A DNA stretch of 64,000 bases from Paraburkholderia flava (GCF_004359985.1 NZ_SMRO01000004.1:459049-523048), one strand, 5' to 3'. Shown: positions 52,140 through 62,500, counted from the stretch's first letter. A program made the numbers and translations. The notes: generated from the sequence alone by a model not told the origin.

Positions 52140-52300
52140 CGGGCGCCGTACGCGCGCATCGCGCACGCCCGGGCCTATGTTTGAAACGGTAATACCCGCG
52201 CGCTGCCGAGAGGCCACAGCGACGTTCTTTCATCTTGTTCGAAGCACGCGAACCCAGTAGCTTAGGTCATGCGCTTCCCCAAAAGCGCGTGTGTGATCTT
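52140..52300 (+). ncRNA. ssrS: Candidate 6S RNA
   Basis: The 330-base gap after ogt holds no gene but matches 6S RNA features by eye. CCGAGAGGCC...CAGCGACG (52206-52224) followed by TTTCATCTTG parallels the E. coli 6S segment CCGAGAAGCC...TGCGACG...TTCACCTTG. GTTCG/CGAAC forms the apical hairpin (52238-52252). GCGCAT (52154-52159) and GGCCTA (52172-52177) pair with the contiguous 3' TAGGTC and ATGCGC (52263-52274) as the closing stem. A strong terminator follows. Ends are approximate. Confidence 0.55.
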
Positions 52301-52305
52301 TAGCG

Positions 52306-52334
52306 GCCTCGTCGTTTGTCGACGAGGCTTTTTT
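52306..52334 (+). terminator. Intrinsic terminator
   Basis: GCCTCGTCG-TTTGT-CGACGAGGC is a perfect 9-bp stem followed by six T. It terminates rightward transcription coming from the 6S-like RNA (or ogt) before the converging GST gene. Confidence 0.85.
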
Positions 52335-52355
52335 CTAACCACCGCGTGCTCACAC

Positions 52356-53015
52356 TCAATCGCGATCAGGCGCCCCAAGCGGAAACAGCGGCCTATACGG
52401 CCGGGCCTCATCGACCGCACGCGCAAACGACGGCCGCGCGAGCAGCCGGTTCCGGTACGCGATCACGTTCACGAACGACGCATCGATCCGGTGCGACCAG
52501 TCCGCGTAAAACAGCGACGGCGCCGCCGCACAATCGGCGAGACTGAAACGGTCGCCTGCCGCCCACTCGCGATCAGCCATCGTCCGGTCGAGCCATGCGT
52601 ATGCGGTATCGAGCATCGCGCACGCATCGGCGACGCTGCGCGGGTCGCGCTCCGTCGCCGGACGCAACGCGTCGTAGACGATCCCCTGCTGCGGTGTCGA
52701 CACGTAGTTGTCGAAGAAGCGGTCCATCTCGCGGACCTCGAGCGCGGCGTGCGGATCAGCGGGCAACAGCGCGACAGGCCCCGGATAATGCAGCCCGAGA
52801 TACTCGACGATGATCGACGCCTCGGTCACCACGCACGCACCATCGACCAGCAGCGGAAAACGCTTCATCGGCCAGAGACCGGCGAATTCGGCCATCAGTT
52901 GCGGATTGTCGTGCGCGAGCACGCGCCATTCGAACGGCGTGTCGTTTTCGTACAGCGCGATCAGCGCCTTCTGGCAATAAGAGGAAAAAGGATGGGCATA
53001 GAGCTTCAGGGGCAT
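52356..53015 (-). CDS. Glutathione S-transferase family protein
   Basis: A 219-aa protein. The N-terminal thioredoxin-like domain (KLYAHPFSSYCQKALIALYENDTPFEWRVL, with the cis-Pro region RFPLLVDGACVVTEASIIVEYL) carries the Ser/Cys active-site area. The C-terminal helical domain has DRFSLADCAAAPSLFYADW. The ATG at 53015 is supported by AAGGTGA. It may act in detoxification; substrate unknown. Confidence 0.9.
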   Translation of the reverse strand: MPLKLYAHPFSSYCQKALIALYENDTPFEWRVLAHDNPQLMAEFAGLWPMKRFPLLVDGACVVTEASIIVEYLGLHYPGPVALLPADPHAALEVREMDRFFDNYVSTPQQGIVYDALRPATERDPRSVADACAMLDTAYAWLDRTMADREWAAGDRFSLADCAAAPSLFYADWSHRIDASFVNVIAYRNRLLARPSFARAVDEARPYRPLFPLGAPDRD

Positions 53016-53174
53016 CGTCGTCACCTTGCGTCGTGAAAGAAACGCGACCCCATTGCCATTGCAGCAGCGAACAGGCCGCACTCCACCTGACGACGAAGGA
53101 ACGAGACGGAAATCGACATCCGCCCGATAGATTTTTTGCGGCAGCCTGCGTGCCGCTGTACCGCGACCGAAACG

Positions 53175-53384
53175 CTAGGCGTCGGTGACGAACACATGGA
53201 TGGGGTTGTCGACGGGCAGCACGAAGTCGTTGATCCGGCCCGCGCGCAGATCGAACAGCAGGTGCTCGACGGCGGCGAGCGTCGGATTCGGCGCGGCCGC
53301 ACCCGCGCCGCGCGACGTGAGGTCGTTGCGTATTTCCAGAAGCCGCGCCACTGCGCGACCGCGAAGCATGAACATCTGTTCCAT
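53175..53384 (-). CDS. Small hypothetical protein, 69 aa
   Basis: A short soluble protein (RAVARLLEIRNDLTSRG... LAAVEHLLFDLRAGRINDFVLPVDNPIHVFV), with GGGGGC before the ATG at 53384. It has a helix-then-strand pattern and no motif I recognise. It lies 160 bases upstream of the GST gene on the same strand. Confidence 0.5.
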   Translation of the reverse strand: MEQMFMLRGRAVARLLEIRNDLTSRGAGAAAPNPTLAAVEHLLFDLRAGRINDFVLPVDNPIHVFVTDA

Positions 53385-53579
53385 CGTTGCCCCCGCATTG
53401 CCCGGGCGATACCCGCAGCGGCGCGAGCCAGTGCTTCACTCTGCCGGTCATTCGTATGAAGTAGTCTACCGCAGGCAATCTGAAATGGTGCGGAGCGTCG
53501 CGTCCCCCCGCTGCAGCGCGCATTGCCTCGCCACACCGCACGTCATACTCTGGACACTTCCCCAATCAGGGCCGCCCCG

Positions 53580-54011
53580 ATGACCTCACCCATTTCCGAT
53601 CTACGCGTACTGCTCGCATCGATGCAACCGGTACTCGACGACCGTCAGGTCGCATTCGTATCGATCGATGTAAAAGCGGAGGTGTCGTGGGATCCGCTCG
53701 GCCCTGACGTCGTGGCGACGTTTCGCGAGCGGGAAGGTTTGACGTTGATCGTCGAACTGAACGCGGCGTTAAAAAGCGGCGTGCCGATCCTGTTTCGCGC
53801 CGCGTGGATCACGCTGACCGTCCACTCGGATCTCGAAGCGGTCGGTCTAACAGCGGCGTTCGCGAATGCGCTCGGTGCAGAGGGAATCAGCTGTAATGTG
53901 GTCGCGGCTGCGTATCACGATCACATCTTCGTGCCGCTAGCCGACGCGCAGCGGGCAATGGCCGCGCTTGAACGGTTGCAGCGCGACTCGGCGGCCCAGA
54001 CATCGCGCTAA
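53580..54011 (+). CDS. ACT-domain protein
   Basis: A 143-aa protein whose C-terminal half (AWITLTVHSDLEAVGLTAAFANALGAEGISCNVVAAAYHDHIFVPLADAQRAMAAL) is a clear ACT-type regulatory fold of the two-ACT small-protein family. The N-terminal half (FVSIDVKAEVSWDPLGPDVVATFREREGLTLIV) resembles the first repeat. It is likely a small-molecule binder; ligand unknown. It converges on the siderophore operon end. Confidence 0.8.
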   Translation: MTSPISDLRVLLASMQPVLDDRQVAFVSIDVKAEVSWDPLGPDVVATFREREGLTLIVELNAALKSGVPILFRAAWITLTVHSDLEAVGLTAAFANALGAEGISCNVVAAAYHDHIFVPLADAQRAMAALERLQRDSAAQTSR

Positions 54012-54064
54012 CTGAAACGAAAATGAAGCGAAAGGCGCAGCAGCACCTGTGAATCAAACCACGT

Positions 54065-54901
54065 TCAATAAGCAAAGCTGATCGGCAACCCACCACGCGG
54101 ATGCGGAACCGTACCCATAGGCACGCCGTAGATCGCACCGAGCGTCTCACCGTCGATCAGTTGCGCAGCCGGCCCGTTCGCGAGCAGCCGGCCGCCCTTC
54201 AACGCGATCAGGTCGTCGCAAAAGCGACCCGCCATGTTGATATCGTGCAGCACGACGACAACGCCGAGCCCGCGTTGCTGACTCAAATTACGCACGAGGT
54301 CGAGCACTTCGAGCTGATGCGCGATATCGAGCGCCGAAATCGGTTCGTCGAGCAGCAGGCATTCGCTGTCCTGCGCGACCAGCATCGCGATCCACGCACG
54401 CTGCCGTTCGCCGCCGGAAAGACTGTCGACGGTGCGGTCCGCGAAGCGCAGCAGATCGGTGAGCTGCATCGCTTCGTGCACCTTGTCGCCATCACGCGAC
54501 GTGAAGCGACCGAGCGCGCCGTGCCACGGATAGCGGCCGAGCGCGACCAGCTCGCGCACGGTCATCCCTTCGGCAGCCGGCGGCTGCTGCGGCAGATACG
54601 CAACCTTGCGCGCGAACGCACGGCTCTCCCAGTCGCGCAGCGAGCATCCGCCGAAGCGCACGGTGCCGCTCATCGGTTCCTGCTGGCGCGCGAGCAGCTT
54701 GAGCAGCGTGGATTTGCCCGAGCCGTTGTGGCCGATCAAACCGCACACGCGCCGCGTCGGCAGCGTGAGGGTCAGCGGATGCAGCAGCGTGCGCCCACCG
54801 ACGCCGAACGATACTTCGTCGAGTTCGTACATCGGCGCATCGGCCGTGTGGTGGCTGACTTCGGTGGAGGCCGCTTCGAGCAGCGAAGGGTTCGCGTTCA
54901 T
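54065..54901 (-). CDS. Ferric-siderophore ABC importer ATPase (FhuC-like)
   Basis: A 278-aa ATPase. Walker A GLIGHNGSGKS (Gly57-Ser64 core), Q-loop YLPQQPPAAEGMTVRELVALGRYPWHG, signature LSGGERQRAWIAM, Walker B CLLLDEPISALD and LHDINMAGRFCD are typical of FhuC/FecE proteins. An extra N terminus of about 22 residues is present. It is last in the siderophore operon, 11 bases after the exporter, and energises the FhuB-like permease encoded upstream. Confidence 0.92.
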   Translation of the reverse strand: MNANPSLLEAASTEVSHHTADAPMYELDEVSFGVGGRTLLHPLTLTLPTRRVCGLIGHNGSGKSTLLKLLARQQEPMSGTVRFGGCSLRDWESRAFARKVAYLPQQPPAAEGMTVRELVALGRYPWHGALGRFTSRDGDKVHEAMQLTDLLRFADRTVDSLSGGERQRAWIAMLVAQDSECLLLDEPISALDIAHQLEVLDLVRNLSQQRGLGVVVVLHDINMAGRFCDDLIALKGGRLLANGPAAQLIDGETLGAIYGVPMGTVPHPRGGLPISFAY

Positions 54902-54912
54902 GGTGAATCCGT

Positions 54913-56601
54913 TCAGGTCGCGGACGCGACGAGCGGGCCCTGCTGCACGTCGCGCGTCTGCGCCGTGCCATGATAACCAGCCTGCAGTTCATCGCCGCGA
55001 CCCTGTTCGGCCACCTGGCCGAAATCGAGCTTGATGTAGCGATCGGCGAGATGGAAATAGCGGTCGTCGTGGGTAATCACGAGGACGGTCTTGCCCTTGG
55101 CCTGCAACTCCGGCAGCAGGCGTTTATAGAACACGTCCTTGAACAGCGGGTCCTGGTCGGCGGCCCATTCGTCGAACACGTAGAACGGCCGGTCCTCCAG
55201 ATACGTGACGAGCAGCGCGAGCCGCTTGCGCTGCCCTTGCGACAGATCGATCGTCGAGAACGCGCCGTCCTTGATCGTCACCTTGTGGTCGAGCTGCAGG
55301 TACTTCAGATATTCCAGCGCCTTGCCGTCGACGTCGGCGGACTGAATCCCGAGCAGGCTATCGAACAGGAAGAAGTCGCTGAAGACGACCGAGAAGTGCT
55401 GGCGATAAACGTCGGCATCCGCTTCGTCGACCGGCTTGCCGTTCAGCAGGATACGACCGCCCTCGGGCGGATAGAGGCCGACCAGCATCTTCGCGAGCGT
55501 GGTCTTGCCGCTGCCGTTGCCGCCGATCAGATAGACGATCTCGCCGGGCTTGAACGACAGGTTCACCGGTCCCAGCGTGAACATCTCGTTTTCCTTTTCG
55601 CGGAAGTAACGATGCATGACGCCGTCGAGCACGATGCTCTCGAACGACGCGGGGGCTTTCGCCGGCTTCGCGGTGTCGAGCGGCAGATCGGCATTGACCT
55701 TCTCGATCCGCTCGAATGCGACCCGCGCCGAGCCGACGTTCGGAATCGCGGACAGCAGCGCCTCGATCGGCATGATCATGTACAGGAACACCATCGCGTA
55801 GCCGGACATCACGTGCACGTCGACCGGGAACAGCCGCGCGACGACGAACAGCGTAATGCCGATAAACGCGAGCAGGATGAAGCTGCCCCAGCTCGCGGCC
55901 GCCGCATACAGCACGTAGCCGCGCGTGCGCTGCACGCGCACCGCTTCGACGTTGGTCGCGAGCGTGTTGTCGATGAACGTCTCGCGGCGCTCGCGATGCA
56001 GCTTCAGTTCCTTCGCACCGTCAAAGAGCGCGCGGAAATGCTTGACGAGATCGTCCTCGCGGCTGCGCGATGCGCGCAGATGGAACAGCGCGCGCTTGTT
56101 CGCGAGCCGGAAACCAATCGAGCCGATGCAGATCGTGACGATCGCGAACAGCAGGATCTTCCACGACAGATAGCCGAGATACGTGAGGCAGCCGACGATC
56201 ACCGCACCCTGCATCGCGAGTGCCGGCATGCTGATGAACAACATCACGATCGAGTCGAGGTCGCCGGTCAGCACGGAGATCGAACGCGCGGCGCCCTGCT
56301 GTTCGAGATGCCGGTACGACGCCTCGCCGATGCGGCGGATCGTGCGCATGCGCAGCGTCGCCTTCGCTTTCTGACCGAGATACATGAAGAGCGTCTGCGA
56401 CAGCGTGCGCGTGAGCAGCACCACGACGCCGAGCGCGAGGAATTCCAGGCCGAGTACGCCGAGCCGCTCGCGCGACGCGCTGAGTGCCTGGTTGATCAGT
56501 GCGACCAGACCGGCGTTGCCGAAGCCGCTGATCAGGCTCGTCACCAGCGCGATGAACAGAATGCCGCGAGACTTACGGGCGAGTTGCAGAAGCAAGTGCA
56601 T
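54913..56601 (-). CDS. Cyclic-peptide/siderophore export ABC transporter (PvdE/SyrD type)
   Basis: A 562-aa half-transporter with an N-terminal membrane domain (six helices, about 1-310) and a C-terminal ATPase (Walker A LIGGNGSGKTT, signature LSQGQRKRLALLVTYLE, Walker B FYVFDEWAADQDPLF). The SQGQRKR signature and DEWAADQDP are characteristic of the PvdE/SyrD family. It probably exports the NRPS product across the inner membrane. It lies 33 bases after the permease gene. Confidence 0.92.
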   Translation of the reverse strand: MHLLLQLARKSRGILFIALVTSLISGFGNAGLVALINQALSASRERLGVLGLEFLALGVVVLLTRTLSQTLFMYLGQKAKATLRMRTIRRIGEASYRHLEQQGAARSISVLTGDLDSIVMLFISMPALAMQGAVIVGCLTYLGYLSWKILLFAIVTICIGSIGFRLANKRALFHLRASRSREDDLVKHFRALFDGAKELKLHRERRETFIDNTLATNVEAVRVQRTRGYVLYAAAASWGSFILLAFIGITLFVVARLFPVDVHVMSGYAMVFLYMIMPIEALLSAIPNVGSARVAFERIEKVNADLPLDTAKPAKAPASFESIVLDGVMHRYFREKENEMFTLGPVNLSFKPGEIVYLIGGNGSGKTTLAKMLVGLYPPEGGRILLNGKPVDEADADVYRQHFSVVFSDFFLFDSLLGIQSADVDGKALEYLKYLQLDHKVTIKDGAFSTIDLSQGQRKRLALLVTYLEDRPFYVFDEWAADQDPLFKDVFYKRLLPELQAKGKTVLVITHDDRYFHLADRYIKLDFGQVAEQGRGDELQAGYHGTAQTRDVQQGPLVASAT

Positions 56602-56634
56602 GGGACCTCTGATATGTGTACGTCATGAACCGGT

Positions 56635-58653
56635 TTAATCTCGCGAGCTGCGGATGAACATCGCAACGATCAGATAGGCGCCGCCCAGCAACGTGGCCAT
56701 CACGCCCGCCGGCATTTCCTGCGGAAACACAACCCAGCGGCCGAGCCAGTCGGAGGCGACCATCAACGCCGCGCCGAACGCAGCGGAAATAAACAGCAGC
56801 GGCATCGCGCGCCGCACGCCGAGCAGGCGCGTCATGTGCGGTGCCATCAGACCGACGAACGACAGCGGACCGATCACCAGCGTCGCGGCGGCGGTGAGTA
56901 GCGCGCTCAGCAGCAGCAGCGTCACGCGCGCGACCGTGATGTTGACGCCGAGCCCCCGCGATACCGCGCCGCCGAGCGGCAGAATCTCCAGCCAGCGCCG
57001 GCAGAACGGCACCGCGACGAGCGCCGCCAGTGCCGCGACGGCCACGACGCCCGCCGCTGTCGCGCTGACGTTGTAGGTCGACCCTGCAAGCAGATTGTAG
57101 AGGATGATCACGCGCGGATCGTCGCTGGCCATCGCCAGCGTCGACACGGCCTGGAACACTGCGCTGATCGTCACGCCCGCCAGCACCAGCGTATCGGGTG
57201 CATATGACGAGGCGCGGGCAAACAGGATCAGCGCGCCGAGCGTAAGCACCGCGCCGCCCGCGCACCATATGAGGTACGTCGGCACGCCGGGATGCGCGGT
57301 CAGAAAAAGCGCGCCGGTCAGGCCGAGTGCGCCGCCGGCGGTGATGCCGAGCAGATCGGGACTCGCCATCGGATTGCCGGTCATCCGCTGGATCACGCCG
57401 CCAGCAAGCGCGAGCAGCACGCCGACGCCCATCGCCGCGACGACGTGCGGCCAACGCAGGAACAGCAGCGCGGCGACGCCCTGCGGTCCGCTGACGTGCC
57501 AGCCATCGAGTCCGCGTCCAACCGCAAGCGACAGCCCGATCGCGACCGCGAGCAGCACGATGCTCGACACGCTGATGGTAATCAATGCACGCGTCGACAG
57601 CGGCGCCGGCGATTGCACGACCGTACGCGTCAGATCGGGACGACCATGCAAGCGCCGCAACAGCAGCAGCAACAGCGGCGCACCGAGCAGCGTCGTCAGG
57701 GCGCCGGTCGGAATCGGCTGGCCGTACAGACCGGAGAACTGCTGCGCGAGCTGGTCCGCGAGCCACAGCAGCGCAGCGCCGAACAGCGGCGCCCACAGCA
57801 TCCGGTCTTGCAATCGGCGCGCGCCTGCAAGACGCGCGAGCGTCGGCGCAGCCAGCCCGATGAAACCGATCACGCCGACCGCGCTGACGACGAACGCCGT
57901 CACGAGCAGCGTTAAAAACAGCGCCGCGCCGCGCGTGAAACGCAGCGACACGCCAAGACTGCTCGCCACCGCGTCGCCGACGTCGAACACCGCCATTGGA
58001 CGCAGGCACAGCAGCATCAATGCCGCGCACGGCACGAGGCGGATCGCGAGCGCCTGCGCAACGCTCCAGTCGTGCTGGCCGAGCGAACCGCCGCCCCAGA
58101 TCATCAGACCGCTCAGCAGATCGTAGTGCGAGATCGCGAGCGCGAGCGTCAACGCGCCGCAGCACAGGTTGACGATCATCCCGCCGAGGATCAGCGCAAG
58201 CGGCGAGATGCCGCGTCGCGCCGCGATCAGGAACACGACCGCGAGCGCGGTCGCGCCGCCCGCCAGCCCGACCACGTCGCGGCCCGAGTCGAGCAGCACC
58301 GGCGCATAGACCGTCGCGAGCGACATCGCGAGATAGGAGCCGGAGAACATGCCGAGCGTCATCGGTTCGGCGAGCGGATTGCGCAGCACCTGCTGGGTCA
58401 CGACGCCGGCAACGCCGAGCGCCGCGCCGCACAGCAACGTTACGGCGATACGCGGCAGGTCGCCGTAGTGGACGAGCAGTTGCCGCAGGTCGTTCGGCGA
58501 CGGATCGACGAGCGCCTGCCACCACAGCTGCGGCGGCAAACGTCCGCCCAGTTGATGCAGCGTCAGCAGCAGCGCCGCGATCGCGACGATGCTGACCGGC
58601 AGCAGCGGCATGCGCCGCGATGCCGCGAAAACGGGTGTCGCCACGCTCTTCAC
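56635..58653 (-). CDS. Fused ferric-siderophore permease (FhuB-like)
   Basis: A 672-aa inner-membrane protein that contains two FecCD/BtuC-type permease units in tandem, as in FhuB. Each half has its Gly-rich cytoplasmic loop (GLAAPTLARLAG and GLMAPHMTRLLG) and about ten helices. The start is a GTG at 58653 overlapping the binding-protein stop (GTGA); an upstream in-frame extension would overlap that gene entirely. It is the membrane channel for the FhuC-like ATPase and FhuD-like protein. Confidence 0.9.
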   Translation of the reverse strand: MKSVATPVFAASRRMPLLPVSIVAIAALLLTLHQLGGRLPPQLWWQALVDPSPNDLRQLLVHYGDLPRIAVTLLCGAALGVAGVVTQQVLRNPLAEPMTLGMFSGSYLAMSLATVYAPVLLDSGRDVVGLAGGATALAVVFLIAARRGISPLALILGGMIVNLCCGALTLALAISHYDLLSGLMIWGGGSLGQHDWSVAQALAIRLVPCAALMLLCLRPMAVFDVGDAVASSLGVSLRFTRGAALFLTLLVTAFVVSAVGVIGFIGLAAPTLARLAGARRLQDRMLWAPLFGAALLWLADQLAQQFSGLYGQPIPTGALTTLLGAPLLLLLLRRLHGRPDLTRTVVQSPAPLSTRALITISVSSIVLLAVAIGLSLAVGRGLDGWHVSGPQGVAALLFLRWPHVVAAMGVGVLLALAGGVIQRMTGNPMASPDLLGITAGGALGLTGALFLTAHPGVPTYLIWCAGGAVLTLGALILFARASSYAPDTLVLAGVTISAVFQAVSTLAMASDDPRVIILYNLLAGSTYNVSATAAGVVAVAALAALVAVPFCRRWLEILPLGGAVSRGLGVNITVARVTLLLLSALLTAAATLVIGPLSFVGLMAPHMTRLLGVRRAMPLLFISAAFGAALMVASDWLGRWVVFPQEMPAGVMATLLGGAYLIVAMFIRSSRD

Positions 58654-59576
58654 GCGGCCCCCGTCGTGCGGTCGGTCAGCGCACCGACGAGCGCGCGGGC
58701 GAAATACATCGCGGACGGCAGACCGCCATCGCGCGGAACGTCGGGCAGCACCAGCATGCGACGGCTCGTGACGAACGGCATCGCGTGCCATACCGGGCTG
58801 GTTTTCATCATCTTTGCGGCCAGAACGGGGAGCGGTTTCAGATACAGCAGCGTCGCGTCGGGTACGTCGCCGAGCGCGTCGATGCCGACGGTCGAGAACG
58901 CCGACGCGTTGGTCGTACGCTGCCATGCGTTGTGCAGGCCGAGCATCGCGAGCAGTTCGCCGTAGAAACTGTGCGCACCGAATACCCGCAGATGCGCTTC
59001 GTCGAGAAAACGCACCACGTAGAGCGGTGCCGTGCGCACGGCGGGCATCGCGGCGAGCGTCGCGCGTGCGGTATCGAGCGTCTTGTCCGTCTGCGCGAAT
59101 AGCGTCGCGGCGCGCGCTTCGCAGTCGAGCATCCGCGCGAGCCGCAGCGTTTCCATCCGGGCGGCGGTGTACGGTGCGTCGGCCGCGCGATGGATGCCGA
59201 GCGTGACCGTCGGCGCGATCCGTTCGAGCGACTCACGCAGCGTCGCATGAGCGGGCGTGATCACGATCAGGTCGGGCTTCAGCGCGACCAGCAGTTCCAT
59301 GTTCGGCTGGAACATCAGACCGAGATCGACGACCGACGCCGGCAGATCGCTCGCCGGATAGCTGTGCGCGAAGCCCTGCGTGTTCGCGATGCCGACCGGC
59401 ACCACACCGAGCGACAGCACGATCTCCGTCAGCACCCAGTCGAGCACGACGACACGGCGCGGCGTAGGCGGCGTAGGCGACGTAGGCGACGTAGAGGCAC
59501 GCGCGCAGTCGAAAGCCGCGGTCGCGGCAAACGCGCCCGCGCCCAGCAACGCGGTCAGCATCCCGCGTCGGTTCAT
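58650..59576 (-). CDS. Ferric-siderophore periplasmic binding protein (FhuD-like)
   Basis: A 308-aa exported protein. An RR-containing signal (MNRRGMLTALLGAGAFAATAAFDCARA) is followed by a Thr/Ser/Pro linker encoded by short tandem repeats, then the FhuD fold (VVVLDWVLTEIVLSLGVVPVGIANT, LKPDLIVITPAHATLRESLERIAPTV). The Cys at 24 might be lipidated or be inside a Tat signal. Start and NRPS stop overlap (ATGA). Confidence 0.9.
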   Translation of the reverse strand: MNRRGMLTALLGAGAFAATAAFDCARASTSPTSPTPPTPRRVVVLDWVLTEIVLSLGVVPVGIANTQGFAHSYPASDLPASVVDLGLMFQPNMELLVALKPDLIVITPAHATLRESLERIAPTVTLGIHRAADAPYTAARMETLRLARMLDCEARAATLFAQTDKTLDTARATLAAMPAVRTAPLYVVRFLDEAHLRVFGAHSFYGELLAMLGLHNAWQRTTNASAFSTVGIDALGDVPDATLLYLKPLPVLAAKMMKTSPVWHAMPFVTSRRMLVLPDVPRDGGLPSAMYFARALVGALTDRTTGAA

Positions 59577-62500
59577 TGCATCAGCTCGGAAAGAATGGAC
59601 TGCATTTCATCGGTCAGGCGATCAGGTTCAGTCGTAGCGCGCGATTGCGCGGCGGCGACGGCGGCAGAAAACGCTTCGAGTGTCGGCGCGGCGAACAGCG
59701 CGGCGAGTTCGATGTCGACCGCGAGTTGCTGCGCGATGCGCCGCTGGACCCGCAGGCTGAAAATCGAATCTCCGCCGAGTTCGAAGAAGTTGTCGCTCCG
59801 TCCCACGCGCTCCACACCGAGCACATCGAGCCAGATGCGCGCGACCGTTTCTTCGAGTTCGCCTTGTGGCGCTTCGTACGCTTGCGTCGCTGCCGGCTCG
59901 CTCGCAGGCAACGCGCGCCGGTCCAGTTTGCCGTTCGGCGTAACCGGCAGGGCGTCGAGTATAACGATAGAAGCAGGCACCATGTGGTCAGGCAGGCGTT
60001 CGGCGAGCGCGGCCTTCAGTGCGGCAGCATCGAGCGTCGTCCCGCTTTGCGCGGCGACGAATGCAGCGAGTCGCGGCGCACCGGCCACCTCGCGTACGAC
60101 AACCGCCGCTTCGCGTACACCGGCCTGCGCAAGCAGCGTCGCTTCGATCTCGCCGGGTTCGATGCGGAAACCTCGCACCTTCACCTGCTCGTCGGTACGG
60201 CCCACGTATTCGAGTTCGCCCGCGCGATTCCAGCGCGCGAGGTCGCCGGTGCGATAGAGCCGGCCGCCGTGCGCATCGAACGGATCGGGCACGAAGCGTT
60301 CGGCCGTGAGTGCCGAGCGATTCAGATAGCCGCGCGCGAGCCCCGTGCCGCCCAGATACAGTTCGCCGACGACACCCTGCGGCACCAGCGCAAGCGCCGG
60401 GTCCAGCACGTACGCGCGGCGCTCGCCGACTGGCGTGCCGATCGGCGCGTAAATACCCGTGCACTCGGTCGACGAATCGGCTTGCCACACCGTCGATGTA
60501 ATCACCGTCTCCGACGGGCCATACGCATTGAAGATCCGCTCGGGCCGCAGATTCCGCTGCACGATCTCGAAGCCGCTACGCGACCACCCTTCCCCGCCGA
60601 CGATGCAGGTCTTCACCGACACCGCGCCCGGCTCGATCTCCTGCGCGAATGCATTCGCATACGCGGGCGGCAGGTCGAGCACCGTGATCTGCTTTGTTGC
60701 GATCTCGTCGGCGAGACGCTGCGCGGCCCACACCGAATCGTCGCGCAGCACGACCGACGCGCCGCTGATCAGCGGCACGAGCCATTGCTCGCCGGCCGCA
60801 TCGAAGCTGATCGACGAGAAGTGCAGTTGACGGTCGGCAGCAGTGATGCCGTAGCGGGCTGCGATGGCCTGGCAATGCATCGACAGCGCGCCGTGCGCAA
60901 CGGCGACGCCCTTCGGCTTGCCCGTCGAGCCCGACGTGTAGATCACGTACGCGAGTTGATCGTCGTGCAGCGCCGCGAGCGGATTGCTGGAGAGTTCAGC
61001 GGATACGTCGAGCGTATCGAGATCCACGCAGGCGAGTTGCGCCGGCACCGGCACGCGTGCATGCAGATGCGACTGCGTGAGCAGCAGGCCAATGCCGCTG
61101 TCGTCGATCATGTGCGCGAGACGCTCGGCCGGGTACGCGGGATCGAGCGGCACGTACGCGCCGCCTGCTTTCAGCACGGCGAGCAGACCGACGATCATGT
61201 CGACCGAACGCTCGACCGCGAAGCCGACCCGTACTTCCGCTGCGACACCGAGACGAATCAAACGGTGCGCGAGGCGATTGGCTCGCTCGTTCAGCTCGCC
61301 GTAGTTCAGCGCGACGTCGCCGCAGAGCAGTGCGACCGCGTCGGGTTGCTGTTGTGCGTGCGCTTCGATCAGCGCGGGCACCGGTTGTTTCTGTGCAGGG
61401 TGCATCGTTGCTTGATGCTCGCCCAGCGCAATCAACGCACGCTGCTGTTTTTCATCGAGCAATGCGAGGTCGCCGAGCGGGCGATTCGTGGCATCTGCGG
61501 CCGCGAACGCGTTCAGCAATGCAGCTGTCTGCTGTGCAATGCCGGCGATCTCGTCGTCGGCGAATGCATTGCGGGCGAAGCGGTAGTCGAGCTTCAGCGT
61601 GTCGCTCTGCACGACGCCGAGCGTCAATGCGTAACTGGTTTCGTCCGACGCGCGAACGTTGGCGATGCTCAAGCCGCCCGGCGACGCTTCCTTCAACGCC
61701 TCATCGACCGGATAGTTTTCGAACACGACGACCGTATCGAACAGACTCTGTCCGTGCGAGCCGGCCCAGCGCTGGATGTCGTACAGCGGCGTATGCGCAT
61801 GCTCCTGCGCAGCTAGCCCCTGTTGCTGCAGATCGCGCAGCCAGTCGCCGAGCCGCATGCCCGCGCGCGGTTCGGCGATCACCGGCAACGTGTTGATGAA
61901 GAGACCAAGCAGATGCGACACGCCGGGCAGTTCCGCCGGCCGGCCCGCGAGCGTCGCGCCGAACACCACCGACGATCGCTGCGTATAGCGATGCAGCAGC
62001 AGCGCCCACGCGGCCTGCACCAGTGTGTTCACCGTCACGCGCTCATGGCGTGCGAACGCGACGAGACGCGCGGTCGCGGCCGGATCGAGTTCGAGCGTGT
62101 GCGCCGCATGCGTGGCTTCGTCGCTGCGTGCAGGCTGGCCGCGGCGAACCGCATCGACAAGATAAGTCGGCTCGTCGAGACGTTCGAGCTGACGACGCCA
62201 GTGCGCTTCGCTCGCGTGCGTGTCGCGCGTTTGCAGCCAGCCGATGTAGTCGCGATAGCGACCGCCGTGCGCAGGCAAACGCTGTCCGCTGTAGTGACGC
62301 AGCACTTCGCTGAGCAGTTGCGAAACACTCCAGCCATCCATCAGCACGTGATGATGCGTCCACACGAAGTGATGCCGCTGCTCGCCTGTGCGGATCAGCA
62401 CGATGCGTTGCAATGGTGCGCGCGTCACGTCGAAGCCTTCGGCGAGTTCGTGGTTCGCGAGGTCGTCGAGTGCGTTATGTGCCGCAGCGTTGCGGTCGCG

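Noticed and set aside
54970..56628. A 552-codon rightward open frame
   Set aside because: Antisense of the PvdE-type exporter, with no recognisable domain.
56573..58525. A 650-codon leftward open frame
   Set aside because: It is a different frame of the FhuB-like permease gene; composition is almost only Arg/Ala/Gly and no domain is visible.
59576..61816. A 746-codon rightward open frame
   Set aside because: It lies antisense to the NRPS adenylation and carrier domains, is Arg/His-rich and matches no fold; a GC-rich antisense shadow.
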